64,000 bases of DNA from Stramonita haemastoma (GCA_030674155.1 CM060320.1:11472783-11536782), one strand, 5' to 3'; shown: positions 11,352 to 21,336, numbered from the stretch's first letter. The notes: generated from the letters alone by a model not told the origin. A program made the numbers and translations.

Positions 11352-12297
11352 TTATAGTCCATGACTATTTGCAGGATGTCGTCTTTTCTGGTCTCCTCTC
11401 GAAGACGATCCAGACATGCGTCGGATGCTGGCCACTGTGCTGACCAACCGCGTTACCCCGCTCGGCGATGAGCTCTTCACGTTGCTTTTCGCTGCTTCTT
11501 GCAGTGGGCTACGCGACAAGTGGTCTGCCACGTGCATATTCTTTCCTGCCGTGTAGGTTGCTTCTGCGTTGAAAACCGCTAGCCGCATGAGCATCCTCTG
11601 GCACCGTATTGGCGTCTCCGACTGTTGTCTGCTATTTATTAGGGGTACGAGCGGCTTGTGGTCTGTCTCCAACTGGAACTTGGGAAGACCTACAAGGTAT
11701 CTGTCGAACCGTTCACAACACCAGACAGCTGCTAGACACTCTTTCTCGATTTTGCGCGTAGCGTTTCTCTGCCTGAGACAGTGTTCTTGAACAAAAGGCG
11801 ACTGGTCGCATACCGCCGTCTTTCTGCTCCTGAAGAAGAACACCTCCAATCCCATAGGAACTTGCATCTGAGCTGACCACTGTTGGCTTGCCTGGGTCAA
11901 AGAAGCAAAGCGTAGGCGCTGTGGTGATCAGCGTCTTGATCATCTTGACTGCCTCGGACTGCGTTGGACCCCAAACCCATAGCATTCTTCTTCTCAAGAA
12001 GTTCCGTCAGTGGACGCATCGTTGTAGAGAGATTCGGCAGATGGCGGCCCAAGAAGTTCACCATCCCGATGAATCGTCTCAGTTCTTTCGACGTTCTCTG
12101 GGTCAGCCATCTCAGTGACAGCTTGCACCTTTGCTGGATCAAGGCCGATTCCATCACCTGAAATGCGGTAGCCCAGGAAGTTGAGTTCGGTTTTCTCAAG
12201 CTCACACTTCTGTTTGTTCAGCTTTAACCCCACGTCTCGCAACTTCTGTTTTGTAGCCTCCAGGTGGGCCTTGTGGTCAGTTGTGTTTTCACTGAAA
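11352..12297 (-). pseudogene. pol: RT connection and RNase H region of pol, frame-broken
   Basis: Three overlapping frames (11994-12242, 11897-12205, 11713-11997) and one at 11352-11900 carry consecutive parts of the polymerase. They hold the end of RT, with 'LGYRISGDGI' and 'LRRFIGMVNFLGRHLPN'; an RNase H start with 'VVSSDASSYGIGGVLLQE', where the D is the expected catalytic residue; and the later 'TDHKPL' RNase H motif. Each change of frame implies a 1-base indel. RNase H degrades the RNA strand of the RNA:DNA hybrid during replication. Confidence 0.9.
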
Positions 12298-13611
12298 CTA
12301 AAATGTCATCGAAAAAACACCACTGTGTGGAGGCTGGTCGTTCAAAATTTCTTCAACTGTCCGTTGAAAAATTTCTGGAGCTGAAGTGATGCCCTGTGGT
12401 AGCCTCTTGTAGATATAGCGCCCAAATGGAGTGATGAATGTAGTCAACTTTGATGACTCCTCATCCAAAGGTAGCTGGAAGAACCCTGAGGTACAGTCAA
12501 GCTTGCTGAATACCTTGGCCCCATGAAGCTTGTGAAGAATATCTTCCAAAGTAGGAAGCATGTATCTTTCTCTGCGGACGTTCCTATTGAGCTTCTTGTA
12601 GTCGGTACAGATCCTCACTGCACCATTGCGTTTTAGTACTGGGACCATTCCAGCACACCAGTCTGTCGGTTCTTGTATCTCCTCAATGACCTTTGCTGAC
12701 TTTAGCCTGTTGAGCTCCTCCTTTACTTTCTGGAGTAAGGGGATGGGTACACGGTGTGCTGTATGGACACTGTAAGGGGTTGCATCCTCTTTCAATGAAA
12801 TCTGCACTGGCTTACAGTTTGCTGGCTTCTCATTCAGCTCTGCAAATAGTGGATCGCTATCTTTCCCCACATTAGCTATGCGTTGAACTAACCCCAAGTG
12901 CGTGGCGGCATCTCTGCTCAGTAGGTTGTCTGTTCGTGTGTTCACAACAAAGCATCTCACTGAATATGACTTGCCCTTGTGATGCACTTGAGCGTTGAAC
13001 TCTCCCTCTGTGTTGATTACACCCCCTGGTCCTCTAAGTACTGCCTTTGAAGGTTTGAGAACTGGTGGTGCATTCAAGGTCTTGTAGATGGTGCTGGAGA
13101 TCACTGACACATCAGCGCCAGTGTCAATCTTAAATTCTGTAGCACTGCCACAAAAGTTTAGGGAAATGGTCCACGGAGGTTCAGGAGCATGCGCACCATG
13201 GACTGCTCCTAGACTAAAAGTCTCTGCATACTCTTCTTCATAGTCATACGTCCCTCCTGCTGCCACGTTGTTGACAGTTTTTCTGGAACGACACACAGCA
13301 GCGTAATGGGATAATTTTCCGCATTTTCGGCACTTCTTCCCCTTGGCTGGACAGTTGGCTGGAGGATGAGACCTGCCACACTTCCCACAATCCCGGGAAA
13401 CACTGAAGCCCGACTGCTTGTTGCCACCTCGGCCCCCTCCATGGGCCTGGCCTCTGTCACGTTGGCTGAATCTGGCACGAGAAAATGCTGCGTCGACTTT
13501 CTCTGCTGGCCGCTGGTCTTTCATCTGGGTCTTCACGAGCTCGTAGTGACGTGCAGTGTCAACTGCCGACTTGAGATCCAGTTCTGCCTCAAGTTGTAAC
13601 TTCTGAGACAC
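12298..13611 (-). pseudogene. pol: Nucleocapsid, protease and N-terminal RT frame
   Basis: A 437-codon frame. Two CCHC zinc knuckles (C75, C78, H82, C87 and C94, C97, H102, C107) bind RNA in Gag nucleocapsids; the first has CX2CX3HX4C spacing, one residue shorter than usual. A retropepsin-type active site DTGAD lies at 163-167. RT follows from about 290, with LDCTSGF at 371-377 and LPQGITSAP at 404-412. The frame ends just before the catalytic aspartate pair: a run of six A on the plus strand at 12312-12317 shifts the frame exactly at a VFFDD-type motif. The upstream join to gag near 13615-13625 also needs a 1-base shift. Confidence 0.93.
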
Positions 13612-14054
13612 ATCACTGTCTGCAGCCCGAGAACGATCCTGTCACGGATGCTCTCTTCCTCCCTGTCACGAAAGTCACACGTAGCTGCCAACTCCCGCAG
13701 TGACCGTAGGAATTCTTCCACAGATTCCCCTGCCTGCTGACTTCTGTTGTAGAACTTGGCACGCTTGTGTATGACATTACGTTTTGGCACAAAATGTTCA
13801 TCAAACTTGTCCAAGACAGTGTCGAAATCGTCTCTAGGGTTAGGCTCACCTTCTGCAGCTGCTCTGAAGTTGAAGGTGCTGAAAATCTTATCAGCCTCGC
13901 GGCCCATTGTGTAAATCAGGCTTGAAACCTGCACCACGCCGTCTTCTTGGTTCAGCTTGGTAGCGATGCGAAAACGCTGGAAGCGCGCCTTCCATTCCGG
14001 CCACTCAGTTGGCCTGGAAAAGTCAAAACTCGCTGGTGGAGGGAATTTCGCCAT
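13533..14054 (-). pseudogene. gag: Gag capsid region
   Basis: A 173-codon frame starting with MAKFPPP, 52 bp downstream of the 5' LTR. It contains a capsid-type segment with 'WPEWKARFQRFR' near residues 18-29 and 'ESVEEFLRSLRELA' near residues 110-123, typical of Ty3/gypsy and Mag-like Gag proteins that package the element RNA. The last 25 or so residues run out of frame. The continuation into the nucleocapsid is in the next frame from about 13620. I choose ATG 14054 because it follows the primer-binding site closely and is the first in-frame methionine. Confidence 0.88.
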
Positions 14055-14092
14055 TCTGCTACTTATTTACTGACTGATCTTGCTTTCGATTA

Positions 14093-14105
14093 ACTTCTGA
14101 CACCA
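14093..14105 (-). promoter_or_regulatory. Primer-binding site complementary to a tRNA-Leu 3' end
   Basis: Directly inside the 5' LTR, the minus strand reads TGGTGTCAGAAGT, 13 bases complementary to a tRNA ending ACTTCTGACA-CCA. Animal tRNA-Leu(CAG) ends this way, by recall. This is where minus-strand cDNA synthesis would be primed. Confidence 0.8.
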
Positions 14106-14306
14106 TGTAATGGCTTCTGGTTTGCACACAGACTCAATTCATACAGCATTCAGATTCGAAACATATTAGACAAGACAGCGTGTTCGTTTTGGGTGCCACG
14201 TATGTCAACAAAGTAACCTCCGAAGCCACCTGTTTATTAGTTTCGTACATGTATAGTAACCATGGTTTTCGTACACAGGTGACCATAAGAGGTTGATACC
14301 GATACA
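14106..14306 (-). repeat. 5' LTR (right copy, 201 bp)
   Basis: Transcription of the minus-strand element should start here. It matches the left LTR without substitutions that I could see; three single-base insertions account for the length difference. Confidence 0.95.
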
Positions 14307-14311
14307 CCTAC
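14307..14311. repeat. 5-bp target-site duplication, right
   Basis: CCTAC, matching 9360-9364. Confidence 0.9.
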
Positions 14312-14835
14312 TTTAAAAAATATATAAATATATATTCTTTTAGGCAATTTTGAACCAAAATCTGCAGAGAAATGTTTATACAGAGCATTCCTTCAAAATT
14401 TACTACTTGTTGTAATTAAATTAACGTCCCAGCGAGGGACTGAATTGAAACATCTATCCCAAACCACAGATTACAGATATTTTTCATTAAGTGTATTATA
14501 GACTCCCCCTCCCAGTTTCTTTCCACAAATAGCATCCCAGCTTCCTCGAAATAGTGTGCTAGAAATGTTCTCATTTCTGACATCCATTTTTCTCCCTTTT
14601 GCTAGATTTCTGCCTAACCAGCCCATTCTCTTGCCTTTACTTTAAGCAAATTAAAAATATTCCCTCATGAACTTCATGAGCTACGGTGCATGCTGGCCAG
14701 TTTTCATGCAGAATAACCACTAGGCCACTAGGCCTAGAATGTGTCAGTCCCTGTCTGTAATGTCCATTATATGTTTTTAGAGCGTTATTCAGAGTCTGCT
14801 GTTTGTTGTTGTTTTTCTTCTCCTTTTCCTTTCAG
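14312..14835. other. No recognised feature
   Basis: AT-rich sequence continuing the locus interrupted by the LTR element. No gene or repeat recognised. Confidence 0.5.
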
Positions 14836-14925
14836 TTCAAGGATTATGGAATAAGCACTCATTTGCTTTTTTGCATCCAGTCCCGTGTGTATGCAGTTTT
14901 GCCTACTCTTACGAAAAGCAGTTCG
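14836..14925 (-). mobile_element. SINE family A fragment with internal deletion
   Basis: Tail segment ('ggattatggaataagcactcatttgc', 'gcatccagtcccgtgtgtatgcag') joined directly to 'cctactcttacgaaaagc', skipping about 40 bp present in other copies. Confidence 0.75.
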
Positions 14926-15033
14926 GTTTATATATATGTTTTAGACGCATTTGTCTGTTTACGTGATATAATGTATTATTCAGTGTCCGTTATATAGAGT
15001 TTGAAGTCATGTTATTCAGTCTGTTATATTTGA

Positions 15034-15247
15034 TTTATTCTTTTATATCGAGGATAATGGAATAAGCACTCTTGTGCTTTTTTCATCCAGTCCCCGTGTG
15101 TATGCAGTTTTATAAATGTCATCTGTTCCCATCGGCACACGATGGCCTACTCTTACGAAAAGCGGAACAGGATTTAACGTGTTCACAAGATGTTCTGCAT
15201 GCGTTCGCACATGGGACCTTGGTTTAAAGTCTCATCCGAAGGACTGT
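15034..15247 (-). mobile_element. SINE family A, 3' two thirds
   Basis: From 'attcttttatatcgaggataatgga' through 'ggcacacgatggcctactcttacgaaaagcgg' to 'gtctcatccgaaggac'. The tRNA-like head that should follow is missing, as in many 5'-truncated SINE copies. Confidence 0.88.
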
Positions 15248-15337
15248 TATATAATGTATGTAGGCGTGTTCTGAGCGTGTGTAGCACCTGTTAGTGTAAT
15301 TAGAAAGTTCCTTACTTGTTTCTTGTTTTTTTTAATT

Positions 15338-15476
15338 TTATTCTTTTATATTGATGATAATGAATGAGCACTCGTGTCCTTTGTTTTTTACATCCAGTCC
15401 CCGTGTGTATGCAGTTGTCAATCGTGTCATCTAATCCCACCAGCACACGATGGCCTACTCTAACGAAAATCTAAAA
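15338..15476 (-). mobile_element. SINE family A, 3' half
   Basis: Same order of markers as 15034-15247 but ending at 'cctactctaacgaaaatc'. Confidence 0.82.
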
Positions 15477-15906
15477 TGTCAGCGATTTAGACATGCTTTT
15501 CATCTCTGTATCATGTCTGTACATATTTTAATGTAAGAATCCTATTATGCATTTTAGCAGTTTGTATTCAGGCATCTTGTGTCACATACACATTTCGTAT
15601 GTCAACATTTTAGCTGTCTAGATCTTAGGTGCATTTTAGGGGTTTGTACTTAGGAATATTTTCTTTATATCATTATTATTTATTCTTTTGTATCAAGCTG
15701 AATGTCAAAGTCATTCGGATGAGACTCGAAACCAAGGCCCTGTGTACGAATGCATGCAGAACATGTTGTGCACATGTTAAAACCCCGTTCCCCCTTTCGG
15801 ATGAGCAGGCCATCGTGTGCCGGTAGGAGGGATGACAAATTTATAATAAACCAGCATGCACACAGGTGTGTTTAGACACACCATCCCTGAGGAAAAATCC
15901 GGGAGT

Positions 15907-15919
15907 CCCAGAGCAACTC
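15907..15919. repeat. Target-site duplication of SINE B, left
   Basis: CCCAGAGCAACTC; right copy at 16211-16223 with one mismatch. Confidence 0.85.
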
Positions 15920-16210
15920 GCCGCCGCTGTAGTCTAGTGGTTAGGGCATTGGACTCATAATCTAAAGGTTGCGGGTTCGATCCCAGCTTTCGGCTATGGC
16001 GTTGCACCCTTGGAAAAGGCACTTTACGGCTATTTTCTCACCCCACCCAGGTGTAAAAGGGGTACCAACCTTGTGTTGGGCGTTAACCTTGCGGTAGACT
16101 GGCGTCCTATCCAGGGGGGAGTCTATGACTCTCAGTTGCTTAACGCCACAGAAACCGGGATAAGCACTGGCCTGATGAACCTTAGGCTCGGGACAGACTT
16201 TAACTTTTAA
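15920..16210 (+). mobile_element. SINE family B, full length (291 bp), tRNA-Met-like head
   Basis: The head has an A box 'tgtagtctagtgg' near 15929 and a B box 'gggttcgatcc' at 15973-15983. An anticodon arm TTGGA-CTCATAA-TCTAA folds perfectly and would read CAU. The body contains 'ggaaaaggcacttta', 'cacccaggtgtaaaaggggtacc' and 'cctatccaggggggagtc', ending in 'gactttaacttttaa'. Such tRNA-derived retroposons are transcribed by RNA polymerase III and moved by LINE proteins. A 13-bp duplication (12 of 13 identical) flanks it. The second copy is at 22465-22751. Confidence 0.93.
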
Positions 16211-16223
16211 CCCAGAGCCACTC
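16211..16223. repeat. Target-site duplication of SINE B, right
   Basis: CCCAGAGCCACTC, matching 15907-15919 at 12 of 13 positions. Confidence 0.85.
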
Positions 16224-16448
16224 GAGGCTGTAGGTATATGGCAACGTTCTGATGGCTCCTGCGAGGGTACTGGGACCATTCGTATAGGTCATTGCCTTTC
16301 CAATGGATCATTCCAGTGCCATAGGAAAGGGGAGGGGGGTCTGCTGCATGGGTAACAGCTTGCTCTCCATGCATACTTGCCCAGGCTTTGCGCCTCAGAA
16401 GACTAGAGCGCAACTCCACAGTCTTCCGGGACTGATGGGTGCCTACTA

Positions 16449-16605
16449 CTTTGTATTGAGGATAATGGTTATAAGCATTCATGTGTTTTTTTCTTCCAGT
16501 CCCCGTGTGTATGCAGTTTTGTAAATCTTGTCGTCTGTTCCCACCAGCACGCAATGGCCTTCTCTAACGACCAGTGGAACAGGATGTAATGTGTGCGTCC
16601 TACCG
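16449..16605 (-). mobile_element. SINE family A, 3' half
   Basis: 'tttgtattgaggataatgg', 'agtccccgtgtgtatgcag' and 'cagcacgcaatggcc' in the reverse-orientation order. It abuts the end of the family C copy. Confidence 0.8.
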
Positions 16606-16852
16606 ACCCAAAGTATATAGAGTTAGAGCCTCAAAGCATGAGTGTACATGTATTCCTAATGCACCTTGCATGCATTTCCAATGTCCATGTATCCTGCCTG
16701 AATTCCAGTGTCCTGCTCAGGCAGTATTGACCAGGGTTCTTTATTTTCTTAGTCTTCAGCTAGAGCTCCAAGGTTTAACAATGGCAATATTCAATGGTAA
16801 TCAACCCCCCCCCCCCCTCATTTTAGGTGGCAGAATGAAGGAATAGTGTGTA

Positions 16853-17125
16853 TATAAGCACCCATGTAAAAAAAGTTTATTATCTGTTCCTACCAACTCA
16901 AAAATGGCCTGTTTTTCTAGAAGGTGGAGTGGGTTGCTAGTGAGTTTAGCACACAAGAATTTTCTGTGAGCATTTCTTCACAGGGCCTCAATCGTAATCG
17001 CATACAAAGGATTTTGATATCGTTTGATTTTCTCATCAAATTGGGAAGGGCAAGGCTGGGAATCAAACCCTGAACCCCTAATTTTTGTTTGCAGGTAAAC
17101 TTGCCTCTTAATGGAGGAATTGCAC
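16853..17125 (-). mobile_element. SINE family C, decayed, with head remnant
   Basis: Central-block remnants ('ttatctgttcctacca', 'acagggcctca') are followed by the head in reverse: 'ttgggaagggcaaggctgggaatcaaaccctgaacccc' (B box) and 'gcaggtaaacttgcctctta' (A box). Confidence 0.65.
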
Positions 17126-17626
17126 ATTTCTACATTTGAAATTGCCTTTAAAATGTCTATATTCATAGTGTACAAACCATATGCAACGTTGACTGTGGCA
17201 TCTTTGTGGTGTTACATTTTTTTGTAGACTTTTTCTTTATTCATACCTGTAGTAGTGTCTTTATAATGGCTTTATACTAAATGTACTTGAAGGCTGTATT
17301 CAAATTTTAAGTCAATATGCACTTTTCCTGTCAGTTTTGATGTTTGTTTTTTTTTAAGTCTCAAATAGAATATTGTGAATGTCCAAATGCAGACGCTTAT
17401 TTTTGTATCCATTGTGCGATCTTTATTCCCGATTTTGTTTCTTGTTCTCAGTATTTAGTGGTCTGAACCTATGTAGAAACTTTTATTCAAAAGGTTTTGT
17501 TATCCAATGCATTTTAGGTGTTATTACTTGGGATATCTGTGATATTTTATGCATGTCAGTATGTATTTAGTAATAGGCGTACCTGCATTTTCAATTTCGA
17601 CATTCAGTAGTAGGCCTACTAGTAGA
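17126..17626. other. No recognised feature
   Basis: AT-rich sequence without recognised repeat or gene. Confidence 0.5.
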
Positions 17627-18210
17627 CACCCATCAGTCTCGGGAGACTATGGAGTTATGTTCTAGCCTTTAGAGCGCAATGCCTGGGTAGGTAAGTATGG
17701 AGGGCAAGCTGTTACCCATGCAGCAGACCCCCCTCTCCACGCCACTGGAATGGTCCATTGGAAAGGCAATGACCTATACGAATGGTTCCAGTGCGGTAGC
17801 AGGAGCCACCAGAACATTGCCATATACAGCCCCGAGCCGCCCAGGGACTCAACTCCCCGATTTTTCCACAGGGATGGCATCTAAACACAACACCTGTGTG
17901 CATGCTGGTTTTTTAAAATTTATTTTTAAAATAATTTTGTCATCTGCTCCTACCGGCACACGATGGCCTGCTCTTCCGAAAGGCGAAACGGGTTTTCACG
18001 TGTGGGCAAGATGTTGTGTGTGTGTTCGCACACGGGGCCACGGTATACTGTCTCATGGGAATGATATTTCGATTTTTTCGTCTAACCGGGAAGAAAGGGC
18101 GAAGCTGGGTACGAACCCAGAAACTCGTGGTAGAAAGGGCGAAGCTGGGTACGAACCCAGAAACTCGTGGTTTACATATTGGCAGGCGAACGTCTTAACC
18201 ATCCTGCCAC
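17627..18210 (-). mobile_element. SINE family C, full length, with duplicated head segment
   Basis: Read on the minus strand it starts with a tRNA-like head: A box 'ggatggttaagacg' near 18190, B box 'gggttcgtaccc'. Next come the central block shared with family A, 'cagcatgcacacaggtg', and a long 3' section ending 'gactgatgggtgtctactag'. The distance between A and B boxes implies a long variable arm, as in tRNA-Leu or tRNA-Ser. A 40-bp segment covering the B box is tandemly duplicated at about 18093-18172. Confidence 0.88.
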
Positions 18211-18455
18211 CTTCCTTCATTTCTGCATTTACATGTATTTTAAATGATTGAATATATTTTAAACAATCGACCAAGATTTTTTTTATATTTGTACACACTA
18301 TTATTATACATGGAATTTGTATAGCTCTATCTCTTGTAAAGACAAATCAAAGCGCTTGCATTTGACCTACAGAGCCACAGATCATGCTGCCACCAGGCGC
18401 AAAGATCAACGACGAACAATGATGATCAACTGTTGTTGTCTTGTTGCTGCTGTAC

Positions 18456-18880
18456 ACTTTAGAGCGCAAAGCCTGGGCAAGTATGTATGGAGGGCAAGCT
18501 GTTACCCATGCAGCAGACCCCCCTTCTCCACGGCACTGGAATGATCCATTGGAAGGGCATAGACCGATACGAATGGTTCCAGTACCGTTGCCATATACCT
18601 ACAGCCCCGAGCCGCTCTGGGACTCCAACTCCCCGATTTTTCTTCAGGGATGGTGTCTAAACACGACACCTGTGTGCATGCTGGTTTGTTATAATTTTGT
18701 CATCCGCTCCTACCGGCACACGATGGCCTACTCTTCCGAAAGGTGGAACGGGGTTTTAACGTGTGCGCAAGATGTTCTGCGTGCATTCGCACACGGGGCC
18801 TCGGTTTCGAGTCTCATCCGAATGACTTTGACATTCAGTTCGATTTTTTCGTCAAACTGGGAAGAAAGGGCGAGGCTGGG
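18456..18880 (-). mobile_element. SINE family C, truncated at both ends
   Basis: From 'ctttagagcgcaaagcctggg' to 'aagaaagggcgaggctgggt'. The head beyond the B-box approach is missing. It closely resembles 17627-18210. Confidence 0.87.
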
Positions 18881-18889
18881 TTCTACTAC

Positions 18890-19370
18890 TTTATGTTCAC
18901 ACTTACTTTTTATTTTGGATGGCTGTATTTTAGAATCCTGTATTCATTTGTACACCCATTTCATGTTTAAACTTAATTTTTTAAAATATGTTTATATGTA
19001 TTTTGGATGTCTGTATTTCAGAAGCATGCATTCAGATGGCTGTATTTCAGAAGCCGGTACTATGAATATCTGTATTCAGATTTCTGTATTATGAATATCT
19101 GTATTCAGGTGTTTCTATATTTGAAGCCTATACTTAGTTCTGTATTCTTTCATTTCACAGATAGTGGAATTAGCACTAGTGTGCTTTCTACATCCAGTCC
19201 CTCTGTACATTTCTGTTCCCAGGGGAAACAGCCCAAATTTCCTGCAGAGAAATCTATGTCTACAGGGGGTGGGCAATAACAAAACTGCAGATTTTTTAAA
19301 ATCCCACACACATACACTGCCCCACCACTCTTCAGGCAGTGCAGTGCAGCCTAGGGCTAACTGAAGAGAG
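18890..19370. other. Short ATCTGTATT-type degenerate repeats, otherwise unassigned
   Basis: Between about 18900 and 19140, loosely repeated 'gtattt(c)agaagc' and 'gaatatctgtattcag' segments occur. Nothing coding was recognised. Confidence 0.5.
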
Positions 19371-19372
19371 TT

Positions 19373-19935
19373 CAGACTGTGATCTGACTGCAGGTTACAG
19401 CCACCACTGAGAGGAGACAGATTATTTACTTATTTTATCTATTCTTTTATATTGAGGATAATGGAATAAGCACTCTTGTGCCTTTTCACATTCAGTCCCC
19501 GCTGTATGCAGTTTTGTAAATGTCATCTGTTCCCACCGGCACACAATGGCCTACTCTTACGAAAAACGGAACAGGATTTAACGTGTGCGCAAGATGTCGG
19601 CATACGTTCGCACACGGGGCCTTGGTTTAAAGTCTCATCCAAAGGGCTTTTGGGGAGAGGAGAGTCAGCACTGATGTCAACTCCAGGAAAAAATTTTCCT
19701 TGGCCGGATTCGAACCCGGGGCGTCAAATTGCCAGCGCAATGTTCCAACCACAAGGCCATTGTTCCCCAACTGTGTGTGTGATCTGACTGCAGGTTACAG
19801 CCACTACTGAGGAGACAGACAGACAGACAGACTGTGTGTGATCTGACTGCAGGTTACAGCCACTACTGAGGAGACAGACAGACAGACAGACTGTGTGTGA
19901 TCTGACTGCAGGTTACAGCCGCCACTGAGAGGAGA
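19373..19935 (+). repeat. 60-bp tandem repeat split by a SINE
   Basis: Units containing 'gatctgactgcaggttacagcc' start near 19381, 19781, 19841 and 19901; most end in 'gaggagacagacagacagac'. The first unit is separated from the others by the family A SINE at 19438-19768, so the array predates that insertion. Confidence 0.88.
19438..19768 (-). mobile_element. SINE family A, full length
   Basis: Tail 'attcttttatattgaggataatgga', central block, then 'gtcagcactgatgtcaactccagg' and a tRNA-like head in reverse ('gattcgaacccggggcg' B box, 'caaccacaaggccattg' A box). It is inserted in the 60-bp tandem repeat. Confidence 0.92.
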
Positions 19936-19944
19936 CGGATGCCA

Positions 19945-20116
19945 ATTCCTAGGGATTTTCCCTCTGAAGTCAACTTCAGTGCTGACCCCACTTCCCAAAA
20001 ATCTTTCGGATGAGACTATACACCAAAGTCACGTGTACAAACATATGCAGAACATTTTGCACCCTGAAAACCTGTTCCATCTTTTGGAAGAGTAGGCCAT
20101 TGTGTGCAAGTATGAA
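19945..20116 (+). mobile_element. SINE family A, middle section
   Basis: From 'gattttccctctgaagtcaac' through 'tctttcggatgagactatac' to 'gagtaggccattgtgtgc'. Head and tail missing. Confidence 0.82.
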
Positions 20117-20270
20117 CCCCCCTTTTCCAATTATCCACTTTTGAAATACAGACATCTGGATACAGGCAGCTGAAGAACAGCAGTAGAATGCAGGTGGTTG
20201 TGATGGATTGGTATTGTCATTTTTTCATTCTGATGTGAAATATCTACATGTAGGACTTCCTGATTCTTAC

Positions 20271-20345
20271 ACACACACACACACGCACACACACACACAC
20301 ACACGCACCCACGCACGCACCCACGCACGCACGCACACACACTTA
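20271..20345 (+). repeat. AC microsatellite with ACGC blocks
   Basis: (CA)n interrupted by GCAC and CCACG. Confidence 0.93.
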
Positions 20346-20845
20346 CACACCCACACATTCATTCCGAATACAAACGCAAGTCAACACAATAACACATGTC
20401 AAACGTGTGTGCATGAACCCCCTGTACAGAAACTGAAAAAACAAAGTTGTCCGCACATACATTGCATCAGATGAAGGAGAGGGGGGGGGGTGTGGTTGTG
20501 GTTATGATGAAGAGCTTTTATTTCAGCAGTAGGGGGGAGAGGGGTGTGTGGTTGTGGTTTTGATGAAGAGCTTTTATTCCAGCAGTAGGGATGGAGGGAG
20601 GAGTCTTGTCTCTGTGCCGCAAACCACACTACACTCCACTGCATCAGTTCATTTCACTGCGGGGCACAATGTGAACATCCGTTCTTGTGGCTGGTGGCTG
20701 CCAATGCCTGGGTCTCTTTCAACATGGACACCACCTGCACACAAAATCATAAGAGACACACGTCAATCACTGAACTATCATAACACTGAACAATGACAAC
20801 AATGCTGTCACACTGAACTGTAACTCTCTCTTCATCCTGTTAGAA
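20346..20845. other. Short direct duplications, no gene
   Basis: A segment of about 70 bp ('tgtggttgtggtt..tgatgaagagcttttatt') occurs twice at about 20490-20580. A minus-strand stretch at 20655-20745 has an acceptor-like 'tttgtgtgcag' but no matching donor, so no exon is called. Confidence 0.5.
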
Positions 20846-20880
20846 ACATTATATATATAATATATAATATATGATATATA
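20846..20880. repeat. AT-rich microsatellite, left flank of the MITE
   Basis: TATATAATATA-type sequence. Confidence 0.9.
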
Positions 20881-21304
20881 TGTGACGCTCCACCACATAA
20901 TGAGACGGAGTGCACCTGAGGTCAATTTTTAGTTATTGACATGTTATTAATGTGCAATAAAGTGGCTATCAAATACAAAAAACAGATTGAAAATCGGACA
21001 ATTCTGTGCAACATTATTACAAATTGAAATGATAGACTGCAGAATGGGACAAAATGAGAAACGGGCAAGTTTATTTTAGTAACAGGTTGTCAGAATGAAT
21101 GCTTTGGTATTTTCAAAACACATTTCAAAGGAAAAGGAATAAAAATTATGCCTTGATATTTCATTATAAGGTAAATAAACAGATCTAGTTTAATAATCAA
21201 TCAAAATATCAAAATTGACAACTTGACCCTCACCTGCCTTTAAAGGCTCCTAGTGCAAAATTGGGTAATGTGCTAAGCGACTCATTTCGTGGTGGAGCGT
21301 CACA
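20881..21304. mobile_element. Candidate MITE, 424 bp, with terminal inverted repeats
   Basis: The left end TGTGACGCTCCACCAC is repeated exactly as its reverse complement at the right end. The inverted match continues imperfectly (AATGAG, CG) to about 27 bp. The interior is AT-rich with no coding potential, as expected of a non-autonomous DNA transposon. Both flanks are TATATA, so the target duplication could be TA, TATA or longer and cannot be settled here. The superfamily is unknown. Confidence 0.82.
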
Positions 21305-21336
21305 TATATAATATATAGTATATATATAATATATAG

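Larger units (their letters stand above)
9365..14306 (-). mobile_element. Full-length Ty3/gypsy-type LTR retrotransposon (4,942 bp)
   Basis: Two direct LTRs of 198 and 201 bp, each TG...CA, enclose gag and pol in the order gag, zinc knuckles, protease, reverse transcriptase, RNase H, integrase. RT before integrase is the Ty3/gypsy arrangement. A perfect CCTAC duplication flanks the element. A primer-binding site lies directly inside the 5' LTR and a purine tract directly inside the 3' LTR. No envelope-like frame was found. The LTR pair differs only by three single-base length differences, so the insertion looks young, yet pol is split by several frame breaks. The zinc knuckles and gag resemble Mag/SURL-like Ty3 elements; that assignment is tentative. 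Confidence 0.96.
15692..16448 (+). mobile_element. SINE family C copy interrupted by a SINE B insertion
   Basis: The left part (15692-15919) has the central block ('attcggatgagactcgaaacc', 'ggccatcgtgtgccggtagga') and 'cagcatgcacacaggtgtg'. The right part (16224-16448) has the family C 3' section from 'ctcgaggctgtaggtatatggcaacgttctgatgg' to 'gactgatgggtgcctactac'. The two parts are continuous in the copies at 17627-18210 and 60157-60691. The head is truncated. Confidence 0.88.

Noticed and set aside
15920..15995. A genuine tRNA-Met(CAU) gene
   Set aside because: The acceptor stem does not pair well. The sequence is the head of a 291-bp SINE with target duplications and a second copy.
20655..20745. 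Minus-strand exon after 'tttgtgtgcag'
   Set aside because: No donor site at the other end and the frame ends quickly.
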